NCBI RefSeq assembly: GCF_901827205.1
Contig: NZ_LR594675.1
Span: forward strand, 4,278,001-4,342,000
Length of the DNA: 64,000 nt
Direction: 5' to 3'
Source of the DNA: Variovorax sp. PBS-H4
GTDB lineage: Bacteria > Pseudomonadota > Gammaproteobacteria > Burkholderiales > Burkholderiaceae_C
In this document: positions 16,306 through 26,035 of the stretch, piece by piece
Layout: every line of letters begins with the position of its first letter
Numbering within the stretch: the first letter of the stretch is position 1
The notes under the pieces: generated by a model
The model's database searches: none
Seen by the model: the letters and a program-made list of their open reading frames with translations, nothing else
What the model was told of the DNA's origin: nothing
Program-made: the position numbers and the translations under genes

Positions 16306-18147
16306 CTAGCTGCTGCGCTTGACCGGCGGCAGGTCGGTGCAACTGCCGTGCGCCGCTTCGGCGGCCAGGCCGATGCTTTCACCCAACGTCGGGTGCGGAT
16401 GGATGGTCTTGCCGATGTCGATGGCATCGGCGCCCATCTCGATCGCCAGTGCGATCTCCCCGATCATGTCGCCGGCATGGGTGCCGACGATGCCCCCGCC
16501 GACGATCCGGTGCGATTCCTTGTCGAACAGCAGCTTGGTAAAGCCCTCATCGCGACCGTTGGCGATGGCACGGCCCGAGGCGGTCCAGGGGAACAGGCCC
16601 TTCTCGACCTTGACGCCCTCGGCCTTGGCCTGGTCCTCGGTGAGGCCGACCCAGGCCACCTCGGGGTCGGTGTAGGCCACGCTCGGGATCACGCGGGCAT
16701 TGAAGGCCGCGCTCGCGAGTTCCTTGTCGCCCTTCTGCTCGCCCGCAATCACCTCCGCCGCCACGTGCGCCTCGTGCACCGCCTTGTGCTCCAGCATGGG
16801 CTGTCCCACGATGTCACCCACGGCAAAGATGTGGGGCACGTTGGTACGCATCTGGATGTCGACGGGAATGAAGCCGCGGTCGCTGACGGCCACGCCGGCC
16901 TTTTCGGCACCGATCTTCTTGCCGTTCGGGCTGCGGCCCACGGCCTGGAGCACCAGGTCGTAGAGCTGCGGCTCCTTGGGCGCCTGCTCGCCTTCGAACG
17001 ACACGCGGATGCCGTCCTTGGTCGCCTCGGCCCCGACCGTCTTGGTCTTGAGCATGATGTTGTCGAAGCGCGGCGCATTGAGCTTCTGCCAGACCTTGAC
17101 CAGGTCGCGATCGGCGCCGGTCATCAGTCCGTCGAGCATCTCGACGACATCGAGCCGAGCCCCCAGCGTGGAATACACCGAGCCCATCTCGAGGCCGATG
17201 ATGCCGCCACCCAGGATCAGCATGCGCTTGGGCTCGACGCCCAGCTCCAGCGCGCCGGTGGAGTCGACCACCCTCGGGTCCTTGGGCATGAAGGGCAGGT
17301 GCACGGCCTGAGAGCCGGCCGCGATGATGCAGTGGCGGAACTTGACGGTCTTCGCGCTGCCGCTCGTGTCCTTGCCGTCGCCCGAGGTTTCCTGCACCTT
17401 GACGTGGTACGGGTCCACGAACTCGCCGATGCCGCGCACGGTGGTCACCTTGCGCATCTTGGCCATCGCGCTGAGGCCGCCGGTCAGCTTGCTCACCACC
17501 TTGTTCTTGCGCACCAGCAGCCTGCTGCGGTCGATCACCGGGTCGTTATAGGCAACGCCGAAGTCTGCGAAATGCTTGACCTCGTCCATCACCGCCGCCA
17601 CATGCAGCAACGCCTTGGAAGGAATGCAGCCGACGTTGAGGCAGACGCCGCCCAGGGTGGCATAGCGTTCGACCAGCACGACCTTCAAACCCAGGTCGGC
17701 CGCGCGGAAGGCAGCGGAATAGCCGCCGGGACCGGCGCCGAGCACCAGGAGATCGCATTCGAGGTCGACGGCACCGGTGTAGCTGCCGGCAGGGGTTGGC
17801 GCCGGCGCCGGCGCTGCGGCCTTGGGGGCCGATGCAGCCGCCGCAGGAGCCGGGGCGGCGAGCGCGGCCGCAGGTGCCGGCGCTGACGCGGGCGAGGCAG
17901 CGCCGGCTTCGGCCGCATCCACCGTCAGCACGACCGAGCCTTCGCTCACCTTGTCGCCCACCTTCACTGCCACCGACTTGACGACGCCGGCATGCGAAGA
18001 CGGGATCTCCATCGACGCCTTGTCCGACTCGACGGTGACCAGCGACTGCTCGACCTTGATGGTGTCGCCCGGCTTGACGAGCACCTCGATGACCGCGACT
18101 TCAGCGAAATCGCCGATGTCCGGAACCTTGACTTGCACTTCGCTCAT
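16306..18147 (-). CDS. lpdA: dihydrolipoyl dehydrogenase (E3) with N-terminal lipoyl domain
   Basis: 613 residues from the ATG at 18145-18147. Residues 1-80 are a biotinyl/lipoyl domain with the lipoylated Lys in ESDKASME. An Ala/Pro linker (to about 130) leads to the FAD/NAD oxidoreductase: FAD loop LVLGAGPGGYSAAFRAADLG, redox disulfide GGVCLNVGCIPSKAL, NAD loop LILGGGIIGLEMG, and the C-terminal HPHPTLGES with the catalytic His. It reoxidises dihydrolipoamide of the pyruvate dehydrogenase complex. A lipoyl domain on E3 is typical for beta-proteobacteria and Neisseria. It is the last gene of aceE-aceF-lpdA, 10 bp after aceF. Confidence 0.95.
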   Translation of the reverse strand: MSEVQVKVPDIGDFAEVAVIEVLVKPGDTIKVEQSLVTVESDKASMEIPSSHAGVVKSVAVKVGDKVSEGSVVLTVDAAEAGAASPASAPAPAAALAAPAPAAAASAPKAAAPAPAPTPAGSYTGAVDLECDLLVLGAGPGGYSAAFRAADLGLKVVLVERYATLGGVCLNVGCIPSKALLHVAAVMDEVKHFADFGVAYNDPVIDRSRLLVRKNKVVSKLTGGLSAMAKMRKVTTVRGIGEFVDPYHVKVQETSGDGKDTSGSAKTVKFRHCIIAAGSQAVHLPFMPKDPRVVDSTGALELGVEPKRMLILGGGIIGLEMGSVYSTLGARLDVVEMLDGLMTGADRDLVKVWQKLNAPRFDNIMLKTKTVGAEATKDGIRVSFEGEQAPKEPQLYDLVLQAVGRSPNGKKIGAEKAGVAVSDRGFIPVDIQMRTNVPHIFAVGDIVGQPMLEHKAVHEAHVAAEVIAGEQKGDKELASAAFNARVIPSVAYTDPEVAWVGLTEDQAKAEGVKVEKGLFPWTASGRAIANGRDEGFTKLLFDKESHRIVGGGIVGTHAGDMIGEIALAIEMGADAIDIGKTIHPHPTLGESIGLAAEAAHGSCTDLPPVKRSS

Positions 18148-18157
18148 GGTCGGCACC

Positions 18158-19816
18158 TCAGAGAAGGACACGGCGGAAGTCCGCGAGGACCTGACCGAGG
18201 TAGGCGTTGAAGCGTGCCGCCAGGGCGCCGTCGATCACGCGGTGGTCGTAGGACAGCGACAGCGGCAGGGTCAGCCGCGGCACGAACTGCTTGCCGTCCC
18301 ATACCGGCTTCATCGCGCTCTTGGACAGGCCCAGGATCGCGACCTCCGGCGCGTTGATGATCGGCGTGAAATGCGTTCCGCCGATCCCGCCCAGCGAGCT
18401 GATGGAGAAGCAGCCGCCCTGCATGTCGGCCGAGCCGAGCTTGCCGTCGCGCGCCTTCTTGGCGAGCTCGCCCATCTCCTGGCTGATCTGCAGCACGCCC
18501 TTCTTGTCGGCATCCTTGAGCACCGGAACGACCAGCCCGTTGGGCGTGTCGGCAGCAAAGCCGATGTGGAAGTACTGCTTGTAGACGAGCTGATCGCCGT
18601 CGAGGCTGGTGTTGAATTCAGGGAACTTCTTCAGTGCCGAGACCACGGCCTTGATCACGAAGGCCAGCATGGTCACCTTGATGCCGGACTTCTCGTTCTC
18701 CTTGTTGGTCGAGACGCGGAAGGCCTCGAGCTCGGTGATGTCCGCCTCGTCGTTGTTGGTGACGTGCGGGATCATGACCCAGTTGCGGTGCAGGTTTGCG
18801 CCGCTGAGCTTCTTGATGCGCGACAGGTCCTTGCGCTCGACGGAGCCGAACTTGGTGAAGTCGACCTTGGGCCAGGGCAGCAGGCCCAGCGCTTCGCCCC
18901 CGCCCGCCGGTGCCTTGGCGCCTGCGGCCTTGGTGCTGGCCGCGCCGCTCATCACCGCGCGGGTGAAGTTCTGCACGTCTTCCTGCGTGATGCGGCCCTT
19001 GAGGCCGCTGCCCTTGACTTCGTCGAGCGGCACACCGAGTTCGCGGGCGAACTTGCGCACCGACGGCGAGGCGTGCGGAAGCTTGCCGCTGGGCGCGACG
19101 GTCGGGTCGTGCGCAGGTGCAGCAGCCGGGGCAGGCGAGGACGCCTGTGCCGCGGAAGGTGCAGCAGCTGACGCGCTCGCCTGTGCAGGCGCCGAAACCG
19201 GCGCGGAGGCTGCCGGCGCGGTGCCGCCCGCGGATCCTTCGAGGATCGCGACCAGGTCACCCACGTTGACCTTGTCGCCCACCTTGACCTTGAGTTCCTT
19301 CAGCACGCCGGCCGCCGACGACGGGATCTCCATCGACGCCTTGTCCGACTCGACTGTGATCAGCGACTGCTCTTCCTTGATCGTGTCGCCGGGTTTCACC
19401 AGCACCTCGATGACCGCGACATCCTTGAAGTCGCCGATGTCGGGCACCTTGACTTCCACCGGCCCCGTTGCCGCGGGAGCGGCCGCAGCGGGCGCTGGCG
19501 CAGCGGCGGCAGGCGCCGGTGCGGCCGAAGCCGGCGCCGGCGCCGGAGCCGTTGCCGGCGCGGGGGCCGCAGCTGCGCCCTCGCCTTCCAGCACCAGCAC
19601 GACCGAGCCTTCGCTGACCTTGCTGCCCACGCCGACCTTGAGCTCCTTCACCACGCCGGCCGCGCTCGACGGGATCTCCATCGAGGCCTTGTCCGACTCC
19701 ACCGTGATGAGCGACTGCTCGGGCTTCACGGTGTCGCCGACCTTCACCAGCACTTCGATCACCGCGACTTCGTCGAAATCGCCAATGTCCGGCACCTTCA
19801 CTTCCACTGTTGCCAT
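18158..19816 (-). CDS. aceF: pyruvate dehydrogenase E2, dihydrolipoyl acetyltransferase, two lipoyl domains
   Basis: 552 residues. Two near-identical lipoyl domains (about 1-78 and 118-195), each with ESDKASME, are separated by Ala/Pro linkers. A peripheral-subunit-binding domain near residues 248-285 (ASPSVRKFARELGVPL) comes next. The catalytic domain ends with the active-site YDHRVIDGALAARF. It transfers acetyl from lipoamide to CoA and forms the core of the complex. The E2 and E3 lipoyl domains make three in total here. It lies between aceE (44 bp) and lpdA (10 bp). Confidence 0.95.
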   Translation of the reverse strand: MATVEVKVPDIGDFDEVAVIEVLVKVGDTVKPEQSLITVESDKASMEIPSSAAGVVKELKVGVGSKVSEGSVVLVLEGEGAAAAPAPATAPAPAPASAAPAPAAAAPAPAAAAPAATGPVEVKVPDIGDFKDVAVIEVLVKPGDTIKEEQSLITVESDKASMEIPSSAAGVLKELKVKVGDKVNVGDLVAILEGSAGGTAPAASAPVSAPAQASASAAAPSAAQASSPAPAAAPAHDPTVAPSGKLPHASPSVRKFARELGVPLDEVKGSGLKGRITQEDVQNFTRAVMSGAASTKAAGAKAPAGGGEALGLLPWPKVDFTKFGSVERKDLSRIKKLSGANLHRNWVMIPHVTNNDEADITELEAFRVSTNKENEKSGIKVTMLAFVIKAVVSALKKFPEFNTSLDGDQLVYKQYFHIGFAADTPNGLVVPVLKDADKKGVLQISQEMGELAKKARDGKLGSADMQGGCFSISSLGGIGGTHFTPIINAPEVAILGLSKSAMKPVWDGKQFVPRLTLPLSLSYDHRVIDGALAARFNAYLGQVLADFRRVLL

Positions 19817-19860
19817 GTCGTGTCTCCCGCCCTAGAGGCGCAGATGGTTGTTGCTGTTGT

Positions 19861-22587
19861 TTACGCGTAGAGCGGGTTGATCTTTTCGGCGTTGATGCCG
19901 TACTTCTTGATGGCTTCCTCGGCCTTGGCGGCGGGCACGGCGCCGTCGTCGGCCAGTGCCTTGAGCGCTGCCAGCACGATGTAGTGGCGGTTGATCTCGA
20001 AGTGCTCGCGCAGCTTGTTGCGGAAGTCGCTGCGGCCGAAGCCGTCGGTGCCCAGCACGCGGTAGCTGCGGCTCTTCGGGATGAAGGGCCGGATCTGCTC
20101 CGCATAGGCCTTCATGTAGTCGGTCGACGCGACGACCGGCCCGGTCGTCCTGGACAGCTGTTCGGTCACGAAGGGCACACGCGGCGTCTCGGCCGGATGC
20201 AGCAGGTTCCAGCGGTCGGCATCCTGGCCGTTGCGTGTCAGCTCGTTGAAGCTCGGGCAGCTCCACACCGAAGCGGCGACACCCCAGTCCTCTGCGAGCA
20301 GTTGCTGCGCCGCGATGCTCTCGCGCAGGATGGTGCCGCTGCCGAGCAGTTGCACGGCCGGTGCTTCCTTGCCCTTGGCAGCCTTGACCTCCGGCGCCTG
20401 CTTGCACAGGTACATCCCCTTGATGATCTGCTCCTCGGTGCCGGGCTGCAGGCCGGGCATCGCGTAGTTCTCGTTGAGCAGCGTCAGGTAGTAGTAGACG
20501 TTGTCCTGCTTCTCGACCATGCGCTGAAGGCCGTGGTGCAGGATCACGCCGACCTCGTGCGCAAAGGTCGGGTCGTAGCTCACGCAGTTCGGGATCGTGT
20601 TGGCCAGGATGTGGCTGTGGCCGTCCTCGTGCTGCAGGCCCTCGCCGTTGAGCGTGGTGCGCCCCGAGGTACCGCCCAGCAGGAAGCCGCGCGCCTGCAT
20701 GTCGCCGGCGGCCCACGCCAGGTCGCCGATGCGCTGGAAGCCGAACATCGAGTAGTACACGTAGAAAGGCACCATGATGCGGTTGTTGGTGCTGTACGAG
20801 GTGGCCGCAGCGATCCAGCTCGACATGCCGCCCGCCTCGTTGATGCCTTCCTGCAGGATCTGGCCCGCCTTGTCCTCCTTGTAGTACATGACCTGGTCCT
20901 TGTCGACCGGGGTGTACTGCTGGCCATCGGGGTTGTAGATGCCGACCTGGCGGAACAGGCCTTCCATGCCGAAGGTGCGCGCCTCGTCGACCAGGATGGG
21001 AACCACGCGGGGGCCCAGCGCCTTGTCGCGCAGCAGCTGCGTGAGGAAGCGCACGTACGCTTGCGTCGTGGAGATCTCGCGGCCCTCGGCAGTGGGCTCC
21101 AGCACCGCCTTGAAGACGTCGAGCGCGGGCACGGTGAAGCTCTCGTCGGCCTTGGTGCGCCGATGCGGGAGGTAGCCGCCCAGCGCCTTGCGGCGCTCGT
21201 GCAGGTACTTCATTTCCGGCGTGTCGTCGGCCGGCTTGTAAAAGGGCAGGTCGCCGATCTGGCTGTCGGGGATCGGAATGTTGAAGCGGTCGCGGAAGGT
21301 CTTGATGTCCTCTTCGCCGAGCTTCTTGGTCTGGTGAACCGTGTTCTTGCCCTCGCCGATCTTGCCCATGCCGAAGCCCTTGACGGTCTTGATCAGCAGC
21401 ACGGTCGGCTGGCCGGTGTGCTTGACGGCCGACGCAAAGGCCGCATAGACCTTCTGCGAGTCATGGCCGCCGCGGCGCAGCTGCCAGATGTCGTCATCGC
21501 TCATCTTGGCGACCATCTCCAGCGTGCGCGGATCGCGGCCGAAGAAGTGCTTGCGCACGTAGGCGCCGTCGTTGGCCTTGAACGACTGGTAGTCACCGTC
21601 GTTCGTCTCCATCATGATCTTGCGAAGTGCGCCGTCCTTGTCGCGGGCCAGCAGCGGGTCCCAGTTGCTGCCCCACAGCAGCTTGATCACGTTCCAGCCG
21701 GAACCGCGGAACTCGCCTTCCAGTTCCTGGACGATCTTGCCGTTGCCGCGCACCGGGCCATCCAGGCGCTGCAGGTTGCAGTTGATGACGAAGATCAGGT
21801 TGTCGAGACGCTCGCGCGCCGCCAGGCTGATGGCGCCCAGCGACTCGACCTCGTCCATCTCGCCGTCGCCGCAGAACACCCAGACCTTGCGGTTCTCGGT
21901 GTTGGCGATGCCGCGCGCATGCAGGTACTTGAGGAAGCGCGCCTGGTAGATCGCCATCAGCGGACCGAGCCCCATGGAGACGGTGGGGAACTGCCAGAAC
22001 TCGGGCATCAGCTTCGGATGGGGGTAGCTCGACAGGCCCTTGCCATCGACCTCCTGGCGGAAGTTGAGCAACTGCTCCTCGGTGAGGCGGCCTTCGAGGT
22101 AGGCGCGCGCATAGATGCCGGGCGAGACGTGGCCCTGGATGTACAGGCAGTCGCCGCCGTGGTTCTCGCTCTCGGCATGCCAGAAGTGATTGAAGCCCGC
22201 CCCGAACATGTTGGCCAGCGAGGCGAAGGAGCCGATGTGGCCGCCCAGGTCGCCCCCCTCGGGCGGATGGTGGCGGTTCGCCTTCACGACCATGGCCATC
22301 GCGTTCCAGCGCATGTAGGCGCGCAGGCGTTCCTCGATCTCGAGGTTGCCGGGGCAGCGCTCCTCCTGGTCCGGCTCGATGGTGTTGACGTAGGCGGTGT
22401 TGGCGGAAAACGGCTTGTCGATGCTGCTCTGGCGCGCGTGCTCCAGAAGTTGTTCGAGCAGGAAGTGCGCGCGATCGGGCCCCTCGCTCTCGATCACGGC
22501 GGACAGGGCGTCCATCCACTCGCGGGTTTCCTGGGCGTCAGTGTCGTTCGCAGCGGAACCGTAGCGGTTCTCGGGAATTGCCGACAT
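19861..22587 (-). CDS. aceE: pyruvate dehydrogenase E1, homodimeric type
   Basis: 908 residues. The start at 22585-22587 (MSAIPENRYGS) has AAGGAGA directly upstream. Thiamine-diphosphate site: GDGEMDEVES followed by the Asn-containing INCNLQRLDGPV. The length matches the single-chain E1 of Gram-negative bacteria (about 890). It decarboxylates pyruvate and acetylates the E2 lipoyl group. It is first in the aceE-aceF-lpdA operon and divergent from a sensor kinase. Confidence 0.96.
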   Translation of the reverse strand: MSAIPENRYGSAANDTDAQETREWMDALSAVIESEGPDRAHFLLEQLLEHARQSSIDKPFSANTAYVNTIEPDQEERCPGNLEIEERLRAYMRWNAMAMVVKANRHHPPEGGDLGGHIGSFASLANMFGAGFNHFWHAESENHGGDCLYIQGHVSPGIYARAYLEGRLTEEQLLNFRQEVDGKGLSSYPHPKLMPEFWQFPTVSMGLGPLMAIYQARFLKYLHARGIANTENRKVWVFCGDGEMDEVESLGAISLAARERLDNLIFVINCNLQRLDGPVRGNGKIVQELEGEFRGSGWNVIKLLWGSNWDPLLARDKDGALRKIMMETNDGDYQSFKANDGAYVRKHFFGRDPRTLEMVAKMSDDDIWQLRRGGHDSQKVYAAFASAVKHTGQPTVLLIKTVKGFGMGKIGEGKNTVHQTKKLGEEDIKTFRDRFNIPIPDSQIGDLPFYKPADDTPEMKYLHERRKALGGYLPHRRTKADESFTVPALDVFKAVLEPTAEGREISTTQAYVRFLTQLLRDKALGPRVVPILVDEARTFGMEGLFRQVGIYNPDGQQYTPVDKDQVMYYKEDKAGQILQEGINEAGGMSSWIAAATSYSTNNRIMVPFYVYYSMFGFQRIGDLAWAAGDMQARGFLLGGTSGRTTLNGEGLQHEDGHSHILANTIPNCVSYDPTFAHEVGVILHHGLQRMVEKQDNVYYYLTLLNENYAMPGLQPGTEEQIIKGMYLCKQAPEVKAAKGKEAPAVQLLGSGTILRESIAAQQLLAEDWGVAASVWSCPSFNELTRNGQDADRWNLLHPAETPRVPFVTEQLSRTTGPVVASTDYMKAYAEQIRPFIPKSRSYRVLGTDGFGRSDFRNKLREHFEINRHYIVLAALKALADDGAVPAAKAEEAIKKYGINAEKINPLYA

Positions 22588-22791
22588 GCTTGTCTCCTTT
22601 TTGAGGGGTGTGGCTGGGTAATTTAGTGCCGGATCCGGCAGCGCGCGGGAGTTTCTCACAGAAATATCGCAATTTCAAATAGTGCGTGGCGTTTTCTTAA
22701 TGTGAAATTACGAGTCATGGCAGCCCCTTTCGGAGCCATGGCACTGCGCCCCTGCCATTCCGGTGGAGGGGCGTTCCCCTACACTCGCGCG
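22588..22791. promoter_or_regulatory. divergent promoter region, aceE / sensor kinase
   Basis: 204 bp with an AT-rich patch (about 22655-22715) that should contain the aceE promoter. TTGAAA on the reverse strand in the segment 22670-22680 could be its -35, but the matching -10 is poor. No operator resembling the enteric PdhR site was recognised. Confidence 0.35.
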
Positions 22792-25335
22792 ATGCCCTTC
22801 TCCTCCCCGATCGCGGTGGCGCGCAGCGCCGTCAAGGCATCGCCGCTGTCCTGGTGGCGGCGCTGGTGGCGCCGGCAGACGCCGGTGCTGCAGGACGCGG
22901 TGGCAATGCTGGCCCCGCTGGCGGCGGTGCTGCTGTTCCTGGCTGCGATCGTCGCGGCCTTCTGGTACCTGCGGGCAGAGGAGTTGGAGCGCGAGCAGGA
23001 GTCGGTGAAGCGCGACGTCGAGTACGCCCAGCAGCGCGTGCGCCTGCGTTTGCTGGAGCGGCAGGAGCAGTTGATGCGCCTTGCGCGCGATGCCTCCAAC
23101 CGCGAGATCGACGCGACCGAGTTCGCCAGCCGGGCGGAGTCGCTGGTCAGCCAGTTTCCCGAGCTGCAGGCCATCAGCTGGATCGACGACCGGCGCCGCT
23201 TCAAGTCCGGCTATGCGGCGCCCAGCGTCCATCCAGCGCAGCAGCATGCGGTGGGCGACGTGCTGCGCCCTGGCGATATCGAGAGCAACTACGCACTCGC
23301 GCGCGAGCTGCGCCAGCCGGTGTTCTCGCAACCGGTGGCGGGCGGCGATCCCATAGCCATGCTCCAGCTGCACGTCCCCTTCTTCGACCAGGGCCTGTTC
23401 GCGGGCGAAGTGCTCGGCGAGTTCTCGATCGACGGCATCCTGCGCTACGGCATGCCCTCGGAGGTATCGGCGCGCTATGCGGTGTCGCTGCTCGACGCCA
23501 AGGGTGGGCTGATCGCCGGCAACACCGTCGCCAGCCCGCGAGAAGCCGAGGCCCGCCTGCTGCCCTGGACCGAACAGACCAACGAGTACGAGGTGCCGGT
23601 ATCGCCGGTGGGCAATGCGTTGGTGCTGCGGGCGCAGGCTTACCGAACCTCCCAGGGCGTGGTCGGCAACGGGCTCTTCTGGCTGGTCGGCGCGCTCAGC
23701 GTGCTCACGAGCTGGATGCTGATCGGCACCTGGCGCCATACCCGGCGGCGGCTGCAGGCCCAGCAGGCCCTGGTGGCCGAGACCAACTTCCGGCGCGCGA
23801 TGGAAAACTCCATGCTCACCGGCATGCGGGTGCTCGACCTCGAGGGCCGTATCACCTACGTCAACGCGGCCTTCTGCGCGATGACGGGCTGGGACGAAGA
23901 GGAGCTGGTCGGCCAGACGCCTCCCTTCCCCTACTGGCTGGAATCCGACCGGGAAATCATGAACGAGCGGCTGGAGGAAGAGCTGCACGGGCGCGCACTG
24001 CCCGGCGGCTTCCAGGTGCGCGTCAAGCGCAAGAACGGCACGGTGTTCAACGCGCGGCTCTACGTCTCGCCCCTGATCGACGCGCGCGGCCATCAGACCG
24101 GCTGGATGACCTCGATGACCGACATCACCGAACCGACCCGCATCCGCGAGCAGTTGTCGGCCTCTTACGAGCGCTTCACGACGGTGCTCGAAGCGCTGGA
24201 CGCGTCGGTCTCGGTGGCGCCGCTCGGCAGCGAAGAGCTGCTGTTCGCCAACAAGCTGTACCGCCTCTGGTTCGGGTCCGACACCGTGGGGCACCTGGGC
24301 ATGGTGGCGCAGGCCGGCGTGCCGGCCTCGCATGCACACGACGATGCGCTGGACGACGTCGACCCGTTCGCCGGCCTGCCGATCGACCAGCTGACCGCCG
24401 CCCAGCCAGCCAACAACGAGATCTTCGTGCCGGAGCTGGGCAAGTGGCTGGAAGTGCGCTCGCGCTACCTGACCTGGGTCGACGGCCGCCTGGCGCAGCT
24501 GGTGATCGCGACCGACATCACGCCGCGCCGAATGGCCGAAGACCTGTCGGCCGCGCAAGCCGACCGGGCGCAGGCCGCGAGCCGCCTTATCACGATGGGC
24601 GAGATGGCCTCCAGCGTGGCCCACGAACTCAACCAGCCGTTGACCGCGATCACCAACTACTGCAACGGAATGATGTCGCGCATCCGCGGCCAGCAGATCG
24701 ACTCCGACGCGCTGCTCGCGGCGCTCGACAAGACCTCCAAGCAGGCGCAGCGGGCCGGCCAGATCATCCAGCGCATCCGCTCCTTCGTGAAGCGCAGCGA
24801 GCCCAACCGCACGCCGGCCGAAGTCTCGACCATGGTGAGCGAGGCGGTCGAGCTCGCCGGCATCGAGCTCAGGCGCCGCAACGTGCGTCTCAACCACTAC
24901 GTGGCGGCGCGCTTGCCGGTGGTGCGCGTCGATCCGATCCTGATCGAACAGGTGATGGTGAACCTGCTGAAGAACGCGGCCGAGTCCATCGACCTGGCAG
25001 AACGGCCGCTGGCACGCCGCAGCGTCGAGCTGCGCGTCCTGCCGAAGGTCATCGAGGGCCAGAACGCCATCGAGTTCTCGGTGCAGGACACCGGCATGGG
25101 CCTGGCCCCCGAAGTGATGGACCGGCTCTACGAGGCCTTCTTCTCCACCAAGCCCGAAGGCATGGGCATCGGGCTCAACCTTTGCCGCACCATCGTGGAG
25201 TCGCACCGCGGCCGGATGCGCGCGGAGAACATCTACAATGGCCCGGACGTGGTCGGATGCCGTTTTTCCTTCTGGATTCCGGTGTTGGACGCTATTGATT
25301 CCGTAGCAAGCAACGAGGCGAAAGTACCCGCATGA
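22792..25335 (+). CDS. membrane-bound PAS sensor histidine kinase (FixL/DctB-like layout)
   Basis: 847 residues from the ATG at 22792; GTG 22702 and two other ATGs lie upstream in frame, none with a strong ribosome site. One membrane helix near residue 45 (AMLAPLAAVLLFLAAIVAAFWYL) and a second near 300-320 enclose a periplasmic sensor domain. A PAS domain (about 335-455) and a second PAS-like region (about 465-590) follow. The HisKA phospho-acceptor is H611 in SSVAHELNQPLTAITNYCNG, then an ATPase with NLLKNAAES, DTGMGL and GMGIGLNL. Its stop overlaps the FixJ-type regulator by four bases, so they form a two-component pair. The signal is unknown. Confidence 0.87.
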   Translation: MPFSSPIAVARSAVKASPLSWWRRWWRRQTPVLQDAVAMLAPLAAVLLFLAAIVAAFWYLRAEELEREQESVKRDVEYAQQRVRLRLLERQEQLMRLARDASNREIDATEFASRAESLVSQFPELQAISWIDDRRRFKSGYAAPSVHPAQQHAVGDVLRPGDIESNYALARELRQPVFSQPVAGGDPIAMLQLHVPFFDQGLFAGEVLGEFSIDGILRYGMPSEVSARYAVSLLDAKGGLIAGNTVASPREAEARLLPWTEQTNEYEVPVSPVGNALVLRAQAYRTSQGVVGNGLFWLVGALSVLTSWMLIGTWRHTRRRLQAQQALVAETNFRRAMENSMLTGMRVLDLEGRITYVNAAFCAMTGWDEEELVGQTPPFPYWLESDREIMNERLEEELHGRALPGGFQVRVKRKNGTVFNARLYVSPLIDARGHQTGWMTSMTDITEPTRIREQLSASYERFTTVLEALDASVSVAPLGSEELLFANKLYRLWFGSDTVGHLGMVAQAGVPASHAHDDALDDVDPFAGLPIDQLTAAQPANNEIFVPELGKWLEVRSRYLTWVDGRLAQLVIATDITPRRMAEDLSAAQADRAQAASRLITMGEMASSVAHELNQPLTAITNYCNGMMSRIRGQQIDSDALLAALDKTSKQAQRAGQIIQRIRSFVKRSEPNRTPAEVSTMVSEAVELAGIELRRRNVRLNHYVAARLPVVRVDPILIEQVMVNLLKNAAESIDLAERPLARRSVELRVLPKVIEGQNAIEFSVQDTGMGLAPEVMDRLYEAFFSTKPEGMGIGLNLCRTIVESHRGRMRAENIYNGPDVVGCRFSFWIPVLDAIDSVASNEAKVPA

Positions 25336-25961
25336 GTTTGATTCCGAAGAAGGGCACGGTCTATGTCGTCGACGACGACGAAGCAGTCCGCGATTCGTTG
25401 CAATGGTTGCTCGAAGGCAAGGACTACCGCGTTCGCTGCTTCGATTCGGCCGAGTCCTTCCTCTCGCGCTACGACCCCCGCGAGGTCGCTTGCCTGATCG
25501 TCGACATCCGCATGGCCGGCATGTCGGGCATCGAACTGCAGGACCGCCTGATCGAGCGTCGCTCGCCGCTCCCCATCGTCGTCATCACCGGGCACGGCGA
25601 CGTCCCGATGGCGGTCGACAGCATGAAGAAGGGCGCGATGGACTTCATCCAGAAACCCTTCAACGACGAGGCGCTGGTGGCGCTGGTCGAACGCATGCTC
25701 GAACACGCGCGCGGCGCGTTCGCCCAACACCAGCAGTCGGCCAGCCGCGACGCACTGCTGTCCAAGCTGACCGGCCGCGAAGCCCAGGTGCTGGAGCGGA
25801 TCGTCGCCGGCCGGCTCAACAAGCAGATCGCGGACGACCTGGGCATCAGCATCAAGACGGTCGAGGCGCATCGCGCCAACATCATGGAAAAGCTGAACGC
25901 CAACACGGTGGCCGACCTACTCAAGATTGCCCTCGGCCAGGCAGCGCCGGCCAAGGCTTGA
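25332..25961 (+). CDS. FixJ-family response regulator
   Basis: 209 residues. The receiver domain (1-125) has the acidic pocket VDDDEAVRD, the phospho-acceptor D58 in CLIVDIRMAGMSG, and K in FIQKPF. A LuxR-type helix-turn-helix follows from about 140 (LTGREAQVLERIVAGRLNKQIADDLGISIKTVEAHRANIMEKL). The ATG overlaps the kinase stop (ATGA), which indicates coupled translation. It should act as a DNA-binding activator phosphorylated by the neighbouring kinase. Targets are unknown; aceE is one candidate by position only. Confidence 0.92.
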   Translation: MSLIPKKGTVYVVDDDEAVRDSLQWLLEGKDYRVRCFDSAESFLSRYDPREVACLIVDIRMAGMSGIELQDRLIERRSPLPIVVITGHGDVPMAVDSMKKGAMDFIQKPFNDEALVALVERMLEHARGAFAQHQQSASRDALLSKLTGREAQVLERIVAGRLNKQIADDLGISIKTVEAHRANIMEKLNANTVADLLKIALGQAAPAKA

Positions 25962-25991
25962 CGGCATCGCAACCATAGTCACATCGAATCG

Positions 25992-26016
25992 AACGCCTGC
26001 GCAAGCGGGCGTTTTT
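25992..26016 (+). terminator. rho-independent terminator after the two-component operon
   Basis: Stem AACGCCTGC / GCGGGCGTT (one G-T wobble), GCAA loop, then a run of T. It separates the response regulator from folD, whose start is 20 bp on with GGAGA as ribosome site. Confidence 0.85.
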
Positions 26017-26035
26017 ACTTGGAGAATCGAAAACG

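Noticed and set aside
19810..22626. Very long open frame antisense to aceE
   Set aside because: It mirrors a high-GC gene whose third codon positions are almost all G or C; composition is His/Arg/Leu-biased with no known domain.
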